Shown: positions 1 through 8,356, numbered from the stretch's first letter. The stretch: DNA of 25,474 nucleotides from a virus (IMGVR_UViG_3300018420_000100:1-25474); one strand, 5' to 3'. Made by a program: numbers and translations. The notes: a model not told the origin generated them from the letters alone.

Positions 1-1
1 G

Positions 2-1624
2 TACATTGAATACAACATTCGTGACGTTGAACTTGTTGATAAACTTGAACAAAAGATGAAGTTGATTGACATGGTTATTGGTCTTGCGTATGACGCTAAG
101 GTTAATATCAATGACGTATTCTCCCAGGTTCGCATGTGGGATACTCTAATCTTCAACCACTTGCGTAAAGACTATATTGTTCTGCCTGATAAAAAGTCTA
201 CTGCAAAGAATGACAAGTACGCTGGTGCATATGTGAAAGACCCACAAGTTGGTCAGCACAAATGGGTTATGTCTTTTGACTTGAACTCTCTGTATCCTCA
301 CTTGATTATGCAGTACAATATTTCACCAGAAACGCTGTTGCAAAATGAGCGTATGAACGTGAATGTTGATATGCTTCTCAATCAAGAAATTGACCTGTCT
401 CATTTGGATGGTAAGACTATCTGTGCAAACGGTGCAATGTTTCGCACTGACAAGCAAGGTTTCTTGCCTGAGATGATGCAGAAGATGTATGATGACCGTA
501 AGCGATACAAGAAGATGATGCTTCAGGCGCAAAGTGAACTGCAAGTCGAAAAGAATGCCGACAAGCGTAGAGAACTAGAATACAAGGTATCTACATATAA
601 CAATACGCAGATGGCAAAGAAGATTCAGTTGAACTCTGCTTATGGCGCTATCGGTAACCAGTACTTCCGTCACTACGATTTGCGTATGGCTGAAGCGATT
701 ACTCTATCTGGTCAGGTCAGCATTCGTTGGATTGAGAAATATATAAACGAGTACATGAATAAATTGCTCAAAACTGAAGGAGAAGATTATGTCGTTGCGT
801 CCGATACAGATTCGGTATATATCCGTTTTAACAAGTTGGTTGATAATGTGTATCCGAATGGAGGAGACACTGATAAAATCGTTGCCTTCTTGGATAAAGT
901 GGCTACCACTAAAATTGAACCGTTTATTGATAAGTCTTATCAAACTCTTGCTTCGTATGTAAATGCGTTTGACCAAAAGATGCAGATGGCACGAGAGGCA
1001 ATTGCTGATAAGGGCATCTGGACTGCAAAGAAACGATACATTCTAAATGTTTATGATATGGAAGGTGTTCGTTATGCTGAACCTAAGTTAAAAATCATGG
1101 GCATTGAAGCAGTTAAATCTTCAACACCAAACGTATGTCGTGATAAGATTAAAGAAGCACTGAAGATTATCATGCAAGGTACTGAAACAGAGGTTCAATC
1201 TTTTATCGGTACATTCAAAGACCAATTCTTCAAGTTGCCGCCCGAAGAGATTTCATTCCCAAGGGGTGTGAACAATCTGGCTAAATATAGAAGTAGCGTA
1301 AGTATTTTCACTAAGGGTACACCAATGCATGTTCGTGGTACTCTTGTGTATAATCACATGATTAAAAAACAAGGTCTTGATAAGCGTTTTCCAATCGTAC
1401 AAGAGGGTGAGAAGATTCGGTTTTTGTATTTGAAAGAACCAAATCCATCAATGCAAAATACTATTGCATTCCCGTCAAGTCTACCAAAAGACTTGAAACT
1501 GCATGATTACATTGACTATGAGTTGCAATTCTCTAAGTCGTATGTTGAACCATTGCAGGTTATACTTGATGCGATTAACTGGAAAGCAGAGAAACAAGGC
1601 GTCTCATTGGAGGACTTCTGGTAA
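2..1624 (+). CDS. 43: DNA polymerase gp43, C-terminal part (5' end outside window)
   Basis: This is the family B replicative DNA polymerase of T4-like phages. The reading frame is open from base 2 and the start lies upstream; the visible part is about 540 residues. It opens with a YNIRDVEL stretch that fits the Exo III motif of the 3'-5' proofreading domain, so most of the exonuclease domain is missing. Numbering from the Met codon at 56, the polymerase motifs are intact: motif A DLNSLYP at 75-81, motif B KKIQLNSAYG at 188-197, and motif C with ASDTDS, whose first Asp is residue 250. The two metal-binding Asp of motifs A and C are present, so the enzyme should be active. It copies the phage genome together with UvsX, gp41 and gp61, encoded downstream. 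The stop overlaps the next start (TAATG), suggesting translational coupling. Confidence 0.97.
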   Translation, partial: YIEYNIRDVELVDKLEQKMKLIDMVIGLAYDAKVNINDVFSQVRMWDTLIFNHLRKDYIVLPDKKSTAKNDKYAGAYVKDPQVGQHKWVMSFDLNSLYPHLIMQYNISPETLLQNERMNVNVDMLLNQEIDLSHLDGKTICANGAMFRTDKQGFLPEMMQKMYDDRKRYKKMMLQAQSELQVEKNADKRRELEYKVSTYNNTQMAKKIQLNSAYGAIGNQYFRHYDLRMAEAITLSGQVSIRWIEKYINEYMNKLLKTEGEDYVVASDTDSVYIRFNKLVDNVYPNGGDTDKIVAFLDKVATTKIEPFIDKSYQTLASYVNAFDQKMQMAREAIADKGIWTAKKRYILNVYDMEGVRYAEPKLKIMGIEAVKSSTPNVCRDKIKEALKIIMQGTETEVQSFIGTFKDQFFKLPPEEISFPRGVNNLAKYRSSVSIFTKGTPMHVRGTLVYNHMIKKQGLDKRFPIVQEGEKIRFLYLKEPNPSMQNTIAFPSSLPKDLKLHDYIDYELQFSKSYVEPLQVILDAINWKAEKQGVSLEDFW

Positions 1625-2022
1625 TGTCAAACATACCACAGGAATATTTAAATTTAACCGAAGACTTTGGATTCAGCGCAGTTGATGAATCTGAAGTCAA
1701 TTTAAAGCAAGCAGACCCAGGTCTATCTGAAGCAGTTGCAGAAGCAGTTGCAGGAAACACTGAGGGTGTCAGTCGATTAGAAAACAAGATTGATATGTTG
1801 CTTGATGCAATCGCTGGTCAGAGTAAAGAGATTGAAATCCGCAAGGCTGAAGTTGAAGAAGATGTTAAAGAGAAGTTGCTTGAAGTTGAAAAACTGATTA
1901 TGCCTCTTCTGGTTAAACTGCTAAAGTCAGCAGACAAAGAATACATTAAGTGGGAGAATCGTGGTCCTGCAATTCAGTCTCAGATTGATAAATTGTTGGC
2001 AATCACACGGGCAGAGCAATGA
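1624..2022 (+). CDS. Uncharacterised acidic coiled-coil protein
   Basis: A 132-residue protein I cannot assign to a family. Residues 1-45 are acidic and probably loosely structured. From about 48 to 128 there are heptad-like leucine and isoleucine repeats rich in Glu and Lys, as in a coiled coil (for example LENKIDMLLDAI and VKEKLLEVEKLIMPLLVKLL). There is no signal peptide or membrane segment. Its start overlaps the polymerase stop and its own stop overlaps the next start (ATGA), so it sits in a translationally coupled polymerase operon. The next protein is also coiled coil, so the two may interact; that is inference. The start ATG is fixed by the overlap and by the AT-biased but normal coding composition. 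Confidence 0.85.
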   Translation: MSNIPQEYLNLTEDFGFSAVDESEVNLKQADPGLSEAVAEAVAGNTEGVSRLENKIDMLLDAIAGQSKEIEIRKAEVEEDVKEKLLEVEKLIMPLLVKLLKSADKEYIKWENRGPAIQSQIDKLLAITRAEQ

Positions 2023-3296
2023 CTTATCTAGTGTTCTTTGTTGCACTTGCATTGTCTGCGGTTGCGGCATATTACTCCATCATTGGACTTGTAACTATAT
2101 TTGCGGCTTCTGTACTTCCCGTTGCTATCATGGGTTCTACACTTGAAGTTGCAAAGTTGGTTACTGCATCATGGTTGTATCGAAACTGGAAGACTGCAAA
2201 TGTTCTACTGAAATCGTATTTTGTTGTTGCAGTAATCGTTCTCATGCTTATTACAAGTATGGGAATTTTTGGTTTTCTCTCTAAGGCACATATTCAACAG
2301 ACCTCTGAAGCAGACCAAAACTTGGCAGTCCTTGAGCGAACAGAAGACCAGATGCAACAGATTGAATTCCGTATTATGGAATTGTCAGAAGCAGGTGTTG
2401 TAAACAATGAGAAACAAAACGACCAAATTGATAACAATAAGAAACAAATTGCAGATATCAATACTCGTTATGCAGAACTAATTGAAGAAGCAAAAGCACA
2501 AAATCCACTTATCATATTGGATAAGTATATTGCAGATGGAAATACTAAAGCAGTCCAATCGTTGATTGGCGTTAAACCAGATGGTGCATGGGGAAGCAAA
2601 ACTTCACAAGCAGTTGATGCATTTCGTGAGAGAAACAAAGACCGAGTTGATGATGTTAGAGCAAGAGTAGAAGAGTTGCGTAATGCACAATTGGCAGAAG
2701 TCAAAGTGCTTACAGATGCGAATGCGAGACTACAGTCCGAGATTGGAACAATCAAAGTTGACTCAACTCAGATTGCTCAGTTTGAAGAACAGTTGACTCA
2801 ACTCAGAGAAAAGAAGTTTGAGTTAGAGACAACGTATCGAAAACTGGAAGCAGAATTCGGACCAATAAAATACATCTCCGAAATGATATATGGAGATGAT
2901 GCTGAGGCGAACCTAGATGATTCTGTTAGAATTGTTATTTTGATGTTAATATTCGTCTTTGACCCACTGGCAATTTTACTTTTGATTGCCGCAAACCAAG
3001 GACTGAAAGAGAAGCAAAATGATAGACCCAATAGAAGAGTTGAGACAGTTGACACTGAGCAATATGCAGAAATGGGAAGTAGTGTTCCAGACAATGCTGT
3101 TCCCACAGATGATGCACGAAATAGCAAAGTGGAACAAACTGAAGTACAGCCTGATAAAGTTAGAAAAGTAAAGGTTGCTGATGTTGAGGTGAAATATGAA
3201 GCGCAAACTGGCGAATTCAATTTTGTCGAATATCCAACTGATGTGAGAGATGATAGAAACCACCCCGAACTACGGGCACTCAAGGAGAAAAAATAA
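2019..3296 (+). CDS. Membrane protein with coiled coil and peptidoglycan-binding-like motif
   Basis: A 425-residue protein of unknown function. Three hydrophobic segments lie near the N-terminus (about 3-19, 21-40 and 65-88). A long Glu/Gln/Lys-rich coiled-coil region spans about 95-285, interrupted near 180-206 by GVKPDGAWGSKTSQAVDAF, which resembles the conserved repeat of PG_binding_1 domains (DGxxGxxTxxAVxxFQ). A fourth hydrophobic segment follows at about 303-326 (IVILMLIFVFDPLAILLL). The C-terminal 95 residues are polar. The layout suggests an inner-membrane protein with a large soluble loop, possibly facing the periplasm if the peptidoglycan motif is functional. It is coupled to its neighbours by a 4-base overlap upstream and direct abutment downstream. 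Lying between polymerase and nuclease genes is odd for a wall-binding protein. The architecture is well supported; the function is not. Confidence 0.88.
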   Translation: MTYLVFFVALALSAVAAYYSIIGLVTIFAASVLPVAIMGSTLEVAKLVTASWLYRNWKTANVLLKSYFVVAVIVLMLITSMGIFGFLSKAHIQQTSEADQNLAVLERTEDQMQQIEFRIMELSEAGVVNNEKQNDQIDNNKKQIADINTRYAELIEEAKAQNPLIILDKYIADGNTKAVQSLIGVKPDGAWGSKTSQAVDAFRERNKDRVDDVRARVEELRNAQLAEVKVLTDANARLQSEIGTIKVDSTQIAQFEEQLTQLREKKFELETTYRKLEAEFGPIKYISEMIYGDDAEANLDDSVRIVILMLIFVFDPLAILLLIAANQGLKEKQNDRPNRRVETVDTEQYAEMGSSVPDNAVPTDDARNSKVEQTEVQPDKVRKVKVADVEVKYEAQTGEFNFVEYPTDVRDDRNHPELRALKEKK

Positions 3297-3755
3297 ATGA
3301 GCGATTACAGTTATGATGTTAAAATTACAAAGATTGTTGATGGTGATACTGTTGACGTTGACATTGACCTTGGTTTCGGGGTGTGGCTCCATAAGGAGCG
3401 AGTGCGAATTATGGGTATCGACACACCTGAAAGTAGAACCTCGGACGAAGTTGAAAAACTTTTTGGAAAAGCCGCAAAACATAGACTTGAGAGTTTACTC
3501 CCAATTGGTAGTATGCAAGTTCTAATCTGTGAAGCGTATGATGCAAAAGGTAAGTTTGGACGTATCTTGGGTGACTTCAAAGTTGAAGATAAAAATGTCA
3601 CTGAGATTATGATTGAAGAAGGACATTGTGTACCGTACTTTGGTGGAAGCAAAGAAGAGATTCAAGCAAAGCACATGATTAATCGTCAAAAACTGTTGCG
3701 TGAAGGTGTAGTATCAAGTGACCAAGTAAATAATGCAATTAGAGAAATGGAGTAA
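3297..3755 (+). CDS. Staphylococcal-nuclease (thermonuclease) family protein
   Basis: A 152-residue single-domain nuclease of the SNase family, which cleaves DNA or RNA phosphodiesters with Ca2+. The catalytic pattern is complete. VDGDTV contains Asp17 (equivalent to SNase Asp21); RVRIMGIDTPE contains Arg37, Asp42, Thr43 and Glu45 (SNase Arg35, Asp40, Thr41, Glu43); KFGRILGDF contains Arg89 (SNase Arg87). No signal peptide is present, so unlike secreted micrococcal nuclease it should act in the host cytoplasm, perhaps in host DNA breakdown or nucleotide salvage (inference). Its start abuts the membrane-protein stop, with AAGGAG about 8 bases upstream. It precedes the repeat protein by five bases. 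Confidence 0.93.
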   Translation: MSDYSYDVKITKIVDGDTVDVDIDLGFGVWLHKERVRIMGIDTPESRTSDEVEKLFGKAAKHRLESLLPIGSMQVLICEAYDAKGKFGRILGDFKVEDKNVTEIMIEEGHCVPYFGGSKEEIQAKHMINRQKLLREGVVSSDQVNNAIREME

Positions 3756-3759
3756 CATA

Positions 3760-4581
3760 GTGTCTGAAGAAGTAAAAGTAGGTAACGATAACGCAGGCGC
3801 TAGTGCATCCGCAGGTACAGAACAAACCAAAGATAGTGTAAGTGCAGGCGCAGGTGTTGAAGCCCATGCTGGTGTAGACACATCTACCCACAATGCAGTT
3901 GGCGAACAAGAAGCACACGTTGGTGCAGACACACATGCAGACGCAGGTGCATCCGCTGGAGTATCTGGTGGTAATGCTTCGGCATCCGCAAGCGTTGAAG
4001 CAGGTGCAAGTGTAGAAGCAGGCGTATCAAACACTTCAAAAGTTGGTGGAGTAACTTCTACTACAGAAGCACACGCAGGCGCAGAAACCCACGCATATGT
4101 TGGCGCTGAAGCAACAGTCGGTAAAGATGGTGCAGAAGCACATGCAGGTGCAATCGCTGGTGCTAGTGTTGGTGCAGGTGCATCTACTGGTGCTTATGAT
4201 GATTCAGGCAATGGCGCACAAGCAGGAGCAGGTGTTAGCGTTGGCGCACAAGTAGGCGTTGAAGCAGGCGGCGGCGCTACTATGGATGATGGTGTTGCTA
4301 CAGTTGGTATTGACGGTAAACTAGCACTTGGTGTTGGTGTAGACGTTGATGCAAGCGTAAGCGTAGATACAAAGCCCGCACAGGAGTTTGTTGTTGATAC
4401 AGGAAACACTGTTGCAAAAACAGTTACCAAAGACGCAAACACAGTAGCAAAAGAAACTACTAAAGTGGTTGACAAAGGTGTTGATGTTGTCAAAGACACA
4501 GGCAAAGCAGTAGGTAACGCAGGCAAAAAAGCAGGAGATACTATCTCAAAGCCATTTAAGAAAATTAAGAAACCTTGGTAA
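3760..4581 (+). CDS. Ala/Gly/Val-rich repeat protein with lysine-rich LEA-like tail
   Basis: I chose the GTG at 3760 because GGAG at 3749-3752 lies seven bases upstream and the frame would otherwise start inside the nuclease gene; this gives 273 residues. Residues 1 to about 205 are very low in complexity (Ala, Gly, Val, Ser, with spaced Asp, Glu and His). They contain recurring units such as EAHAGAETHA, EAHVGADTHADAG and GAEAHAGAIAG, and alternating small/hydrophobic strands (GVSVGAQVGVEAG). The last 65 residues change to a Lys/Thr/Val-rich pattern (TVAKTVTKDANTVAKETT, then KPFKKIKKPW) that resembles group 3 LEA 11-mers and ends strongly basic. There are no cysteines and no membrane segment. 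A beta-solenoid-like or disordered structure is possible. The function is unknown, and the sequence is far more biased than its neighbours. Confidence 0.85.
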   Translation: MSEEVKVGNDNAGASASAGTEQTKDSVSAGAGVEAHAGVDTSTHNAVGEQEAHVGADTHADAGASAGVSGGNASASASVEAGASVEAGVSNTSKVGGVTSTTEAHAGAETHAYVGAEATVGKDGAEAHAGAIAGASVGAGASTGAYDDSGNGAQAGAGVSVGAQVGVEAGGGATMDDGVATVGIDGKLALGVGVDVDASVSVDTKPAQEFVVDTGNTVAKTVTKDANTVAKETTKVVDKGVDVVKDTGKAVGNAGKKAGDTISKPFKKIKKPW

Positions 4582-4588
4582 AAAGTCC

Positions 4589-4617
4589 TTGACAAAGTGG
4601 TTATTATCTGATAGAAT
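4589..4617 (+). promoter_or_regulatory. Sigma70-type promoter for uvsX
   Basis: TTGACA at 4589-4594, a 17-base spacer, then TAGAAT at 4612-4617. It begins eight bases after the stop of the repeat-protein gene and 33 bases before the uvsX start. The -35 sits in AGTCCTTGACAAA, a context shared with the promoters at 9207 and 19934. Confidence 0.85.
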
Positions 4618-4649
4618 GTATTATATTCTCAACAATGAATGGAGTTAGA

Positions 4650-5762
4650 ATGAGCGATTTTCTTAACGGTCTTAGTAAGACGATTGGCAACGAATACGCA
4701 GGTGTCGTTGAAGATGGTATTGTAGCAGGAGATGTAGATGGATATATTGATACTGGCAGTTATGTGCTTAATGCTCTTGTATCAGGAAGTTTGTTCGGTG
4801 GGATTCCCAACAACAAAATTACTGCTTTCGCAGGTGAGAGTGCAACTGGTAAAACTTTCTTTATTCTAGGAGCAGTCCAGAAATTCTTAAAAGATAATCC
4901 TACTGGTGGGGTCATCTACTTTGAATCTGAGAGTGCATTGACTAAGAATATGATTTCAGAACGTGGCATTGATACTAAACGTATTGCTATTGTTCCTGTG
5001 GCAACGATTGAAGAGTTTGGTACACAATGTGTCAAACTACTAGATAAATACCTAGAACAAAAAGAAAGTGAACGTCAACCTATCTGTCTAGTACTAGATA
5101 GTCTTGGTATGCTTTCGACAGTCAAAGAAATGACTGACACTGAGAGTGGTAGTGACAAGCGAGATATGACACGGGCACCAAAGATTCGTGGTATCTTCCG
5201 TACACTGACACTTAAACTTGGTCGTGCAAAAGTGCCTATGTTGATTACCAATCACACATATGATGTTATTGGTTCATACATTCCAATGAAGGCAATGTCT
5301 GGCGGCTCTGGTCTAAAGTATGCCGCATCAAACATCTTGTTCTTGTCAAAGAAGAAAGAAAAAGATGGTACTGAAATTGTCGGTAACATTATTAAAGTCG
5401 TGAACCACAAATCACGTTTGACCAAAGAAAACAAGATGGTTGAAGTACTCGTTACTTACGATAAAGGTTTGTCACGATACTACGGTCTACTTGAACTTGC
5501 AGAAGAATCTGGCATCTTTAAGAAAGTATCTACACGCTATGAACTACCTGATGGTTCAAAGCAATTCGGTAAAGCAATCAACTCTGCACCAGAGAAGTAC
5601 TTTACTGATGATATTCTACAACAACTTGAAAAGTTTGTTATTAAGAATTTCATGTACGGTAAACCTTCAGAAGAAGAACTTGAAGAAGAGTATCAAGAAT
5701 TGCAGGCGCAATTTGACGAAGAAGAATTAACACTTGTGGAGAATGATGATGAGAACGTATGA
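4650..5762 (+). CDS. uvsX: UvsX RecA-like recombinase
   Basis: The phage strand-exchange ATPase, which coats single-stranded DNA and drives recombination-dependent replication and repair. From the chosen ATG it is 370 residues (T4 UvsX is about 390). Walker A is GESATGKT at 62-69, Walker B is ICLVLDSLG with Asp150, and the conserved family stretch [15 protein letters not shown] begins at 172. This is followed by LITNHTY (the L1/motif region) and a glycine-rich GGSGLKYA loop. The C-terminus is strongly acidic ([10 protein letters not shown] and onward), as in RecA family proteins. I prefer the ATG at 4650 over 4635 because GGAG at 4641-4644 sits five bases upstream. The gene has its own strong promoter and its end overlaps the next gene by 14 bases. 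Confidence 0.96.
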   Translation: MSDFLNGLSKTIGNEYAGVVEDGIVAGDVDGYIDTGSYVLNALVSGSLFGGIPNNKITAFAGESATGKTFFILGAVQKFLKDNPTGGVIYFESESALTKNMISERGIDTKRIAIVPVATIEEFGTQCVKLLDKYLEQKESERQPICLVLDSLGMLSTVKEMTDTESGSDKRDMTRAPKIRGIFRTLTLKLGRAKVPMLITNHTYDVIGSYIPMKAMSGGSGLKYAASNILFLSKKKEKDGTEIVGNIIKVVNHKSRLTKENKMVEVLVTYDKGLSRYYGLLELAEESGIFKKVSTRYELPDGSKQFGKAINSAPEKYFTDDILQQLEKFVIKNFMYGKPSEEELEEEYQELQAQFDEEELTLVENDDENV

Positions 5763-6126
5763 TGATGGTGCGATTGACCCAAAGGGCATGTATGAGTTCG
5801 TACTTGCGCCTGAGGGCGACCAGATGCATGTCAAGATTGTCGAAGGCGAATACAAGGACGTAATTTATCGCTATGGTAAAGTTGGATTCAATCCAGACGA
5901 AGGTGATATCAATACTGATGAAGATGAACGCTTGACAATGGTGTTTGACTATGATATAATCTCCTTACCGATGAATCTACAAGATGCAGATTTAGGGGAC
6001 GAGCAGTTTTATAATTTTGAAAATGTCTTGGGTGATATCCTGATTGACATTATTGAACATGATTTGGAGAGTAAGAACAAAGATGCGGCTAGAAACTCAA
6101 ATACTGAAACACCTATTTCTCAATGA
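5749..6126 (+). CDS. Uncharacterised acidic protein between uvsX and helicase (T4 gene 40 position)
   Basis: A 125-residue protein from the third of three consecutive in-frame ATGs (5743, 5746, 5749). GGAG at 5738-5741 is best spaced for 5749. It is rich in Asp and Glu and has no motif I recognise. [23 protein letters not shown] and the following residues look like a small beta-rich fold. T4 places gene 40 between uvsX and 41; I see no similarity to gp40 that would justify that name, so only the position is shared. It overlaps uvsX by 14 bases and the helicase start by 44 bases. The coding sequence also contains a perfect consensus promoter at 5932-5960. Confidence 0.8.
   Translation: MRTYDDGAIDPKGMYEFVLAPEGDQMHVKIVEGEYKDVIYRYGKVGFNPDEGDINTDEDERLTMVFDYDIISLPMNLQDADLGDEQFYNFENVLGDILIDIIEHDLESKNKDAARNSNTETPISQ
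5932..5960 (+). promoter_or_regulatory. Perfect-consensus sigma70 promoter inside a gene, upstream of helicase 41
   Basis: TTGACA at 5932-5937, exactly 17 bases, then TATAAT at 5955-5960. Both hexamers match the bacterial housekeeping consensus at all 12 positions. It lies within the uncharacterised gene and about 120 bases before the helicase start, so it could give the helicase independent transcription. The hexamers also encode ordinary residues (LTM and YDII), so chance cannot be fully excluded. Confidence 0.7.
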
Positions 6127-7510
6127 AGACTATGCCAGAAAAGTCATCCCCTTCATCAAAGAAGAATACTTTCACGACAATTCTGAGAAACTCGTTTATC
6201 GTCAGGTTCATGATTACATTAACCGCTATAATGCTGTACCTACGAAAGAAGGTATTATCATTGGGTTGGGTGAAAAACCACTTTCTGAAGCAGAAATCGG
6301 AGCAACAAATTCAGTCATTTCGGGAGCCCTCGAAAACTCAGACAGCCAAGAAAACCAAACTTGGCTCCTAGAGAAAACTGAAGAATGGTGTCAAGAGAAG
6401 GCAGTCTATAATGCTGTTATGGAATCAATCCAAATTCTCGACCAATCAGGTGGTGAAAAGGCGTCACAAGAAAAGGGTGCAATCCCTAAAATTCTTAGTG
6501 ATGCTCTTGGGGTCTCTTTTGATAGTCACATCGGTCACGATTTTCTTGAGCAGTCAGATGAACGATTTGACTTCTATCATCGGGTAGAAGAGAAGATTCC
6601 GTTTGACCTTGAGTTGATGAATACTATCACCAAAGGTGGTATTCCAAACAAGACATTGAATATTGCTCTTGCTGGTACTGGTGTTGGTAAATCTCTGTTC
6701 ATGTGTCATTGTGCAGGTGCAAACTTATCTATCGGTAAGAATGTTCTGTACATCACAATGGAGATGGCAGAAGAGAAAATTGCAGAACGTATTGATGCAA
6801 ACCTATTGGACATTTCTATCGACCAACTATCTGACTTATCCAAAGATATGTACGATAGAAAAATCGAACGAGTTGCAAAGAAGACTCAAGGTAAGTTGAT
6901 TGTCAAAGAGTTTCCTACTGCATCTGCCCATGCTGGTCACTTCCGTCACTTGTTGAATGAATTGAACCTGAAGAAGAACTTCCGTCCAGATATCATCTAC
7001 ATTGACTATTTGAACATTTGTGCTTCTTCTCGTATCAAAGCAGGTGCCAATGCAAACTCATACACTATGATTAAGAGTATTGCAGAAGAGTTGCGTGGTC
7101 TAGCAGTAGAGTTTGGTGTTCCTGTCGTTTCTGCTACACAAACTACTCGTAGTGGTTTCTCCAACTCTGATGTTGGTCTTGAAGATACCTCAGAGTCATT
7201 TGGTCTACCTGCAACGGCAGACTTTATGTTTGCTTTGATTAGTACGGAAGAACTTGAATCTCTTGGTCAGATTATGATTAAGCAGTTGAAGAACCGATAC
7301 GGTGACCCAAGTCTACACAAACGATTTGTTGTTGGTGTAGACAGAAGCAAGATGCGACTGTATGACTGTGAACAAGAAGCGCAAGATGATTTGGTTGATA
7401 CAGGTCCTTCATTCGATAAGTCTAGTTTTGGTCAAGCAGTTGCAGATGAAGCATTTAGTTTAAGTGGAAAGAAAAGGAACAAATTCAGTGGAAAATTCAA
7501 CAATGTATGA
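6083..7510 (+). CDS. 41: Replicative DNA helicase gp41 (DnaB family)
   Basis: The hexameric 5'-3' helicase that unwinds the fork and partners with primase gp61, encoded further downstream. I start it at the ATG at 6083 because [18 protein letters not shown] aligns with the T4 gp41 N-terminus, whereas earlier Met codons add an unrelated extension. It is 475 residues, the same as or very near T4 gp41. Walker A is GTGVGKS at 198-204 within KTLNIALAGTGVGKS, followed by VLYITMEMAEE and IDANLLDIS. Walker B is IIYIDYLNIC. The later DnaB-type motifs include VSATQTTRSG and the KQLKNRYGD arginine-finger region. ATP binding and hydrolysis residues are intact. It overlaps the upstream gene by 44 bases. 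Confidence 0.96.
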   Translation: MRLETQILKHLFLNEDYARKVIPFIKEEYFHDNSEKLVYRQVHDYINRYNAVPTKEGIIIGLGEKPLSEAEIGATNSVISGALENSDSQENQTWLLEKTEEWCQEKAVYNAVMESIQILDQSGGEKASQEKGAIPKILSDALGVSFDSHIGHDFLEQSDERFDFYHRVEEKIPFDLELMNTITKGGIPNKTLNIALAGTGVGKSLFMCHCAGANLSIGKNVLYITMEMAEEKIAERIDANLLDISIDQLSDLSKDMYDRKIERVAKKTQGKLIVKEFPTASAHAGHFRHLLNELNLKKNFRPDIIYIDYLNICASSRIKAGANANSYTMIKSIAEELRGLAVEFGVPVVSATQTTRSGFSNSDVGLEDTSESFGLPATADFMFALISTEELESLGQIMIKQLKNRYGDPSLHKRFVVGVDRSKMRLYDCEQEAQDDLVDTGPSFDKSSFGQAVADEAFSLSGKKRNKFSGKFNNV

Positions 7511-7685
7511 AGTAGTGCAAATTCAAGCCGCCTTCGCTGTTCTCGAACAGCAAACGAATCAATATGTTGCACAGGGCTTGTCTCTACAAGAAGCAACAGC
7601 ATTGACTGAAAAACTTAATGGTGGTAGTGGGTTTCAAGGAAACACACCAACGTTTTTGGTTGAAGGAGTAAATAATGCGAAGTAA
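7503..7685 (+). CDS. Small uncharacterised protein (60 residues)
   Basis: An ATG at 7503, eight bases inside the helicase 3' end, opens a 60-residue frame. It starts MYEVVQIQAAFAVLEQQ, continues as a likely amphipathic helix and ends in a Gly/Asn-rich tail. No motif is recognised. It overlaps the helicase by 8 bases and the next gene by 11 bases, and it carries the ribosome-binding site of that next gene (GGAG at 7664-7667). The coupling, the composition and the lack of a competing frame support a real gene. Confidence 0.7.
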   Translation: MYEVVQIQAAFAVLEQQTNQYVAQGLSLQEATALTEKLNGGSGFQGNTPTFLVEGVNNAK

Positions 7686-8355
7686 TTCTGTTGGTAAAAA
7701 AGCAAGTGCAATCTCACTTGAAGAAAAATATGATACTCCAGTTTCTGATTTAAAAAATAAATTTGAACTCACTGGTGAGATTGCGGAACGAGAAGAGCAG
7801 AAGCCAGATTTCCGTTTGACAAAATATATCAAAGTATTTGATGATGCATTGCCACCAGAATACTGCGATAAGATTATTAATAAGTTTTTAGAAAATGCAG
7901 ACAATCATATTGTTCGTGGTGCAAATGGAGAGAAGTTTGTTTCCCTCAATATTGAAATGAGTGCGGCATTTGAAGAGATTTCTGTAACACAGAGAAAAAT
8001 CATTGAAGCAACATTGCCTGTTTATGCAAAGGCAGTAATGCCACATCAATCAATCTTTCCTGAACGTAGTATGATTGAAGACCTTTATGTTTATCAGTTC
8101 CGTGATGATAATGATGTTCGTGAAACTAATATCGACATTACGAACTATGGACAAGCAAGACGTTATCTTACATTCATCTGGTTCTTGACTGATGATGAAG
8201 ATTTTGAGGTTGGTTTCTTTGATGTTCAGAATACTGTCAGTGCAAAGAAAGGTCGTCTATTGATGTTCCCTTCAACTTGGACATATCCGTATTCGATTGC
8301 AAATAGTAAAAATAACCAAAATTATTTGGTGAAAACCCACCTGACTTTGGTATAA
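7675..8355 (+). CDS. 2OG-Fe(II) oxygenase-fold protein, iron ligands apparently lost
   Basis: A 226-residue protein whose C-terminal half matches the prolyl-hydroxylase-like double-stranded beta-helix pattern of phage 2OG oxygenases: YVYQFRDDND, then ARRYLTFIWFLTDD, then AKKGRLLMFPSTWTYPY. In active members, the position before ARR(F/Y)LTF carries HxD and the WTHPH segment carries the second His. Here the first site reads TNIDITNYGQARR (Asn in place of His, Asp kept) and the second reads WTYPYSI (Tyr in place of His). The protein is therefore probably unable to bind iron in the usual way. ATG 7675 has GGAG seven bases upstream. The last codons carry an extended -10 element for the RNA downstream. 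Active members hydroxylate protein or nucleotide substrates; this one may be a binding protein only (inference). Confidence 0.75.
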   Translation: MRSNSVGKKASAISLEEKYDTPVSDLKNKFELTGEIAEREEQKPDFRLTKYIKVFDDALPPEYCDKIINKFLENADNHIVRGANGEKFVSLNIEMSAAFEEISVTQRKIIEATLPVYAKAVMPHQSIFPERSMIEDLYVYQFRDDNDVRETNIDITNYGQARRYLTFIWFLTDDEDFEVGFFDVQNTVSAKKGRLLMFPSTWTYPYSIANSKNNQNYLVKTHLTLV

Positions 8356-8356
8356 T
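8348..8356 (+). promoter_or_regulatory. Extended -10 promoter for the structured RNA
   Basis: TGGTATAAT at 8348-8356 is a perfect extended -10 (TGnTATAAT) that overlaps the stop codon of the preceding gene. The -35 is poor (TTGGTG at 8326-8331 with a 19-base spacer), which extended -10 promoters tolerate. Transcription would begin near 8363. Confidence 0.6.

Noticed and set aside
4613-4629. AGAAT...ATTCT inverted repeat over the uvsX promoter -10 as an operator
   Set aside because: Only five bases per arm in AT-rich DNA, and not repeated at the other promoters; not distinguishable from chance.
5043-5050. GATAAATA as a late promoter in uvsX
   Set aside because: It is simply Asp-Lys-Tyr codons inside a conserved gene, with no late gene directly after it. 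The copy at 14837-14844 is the same case.
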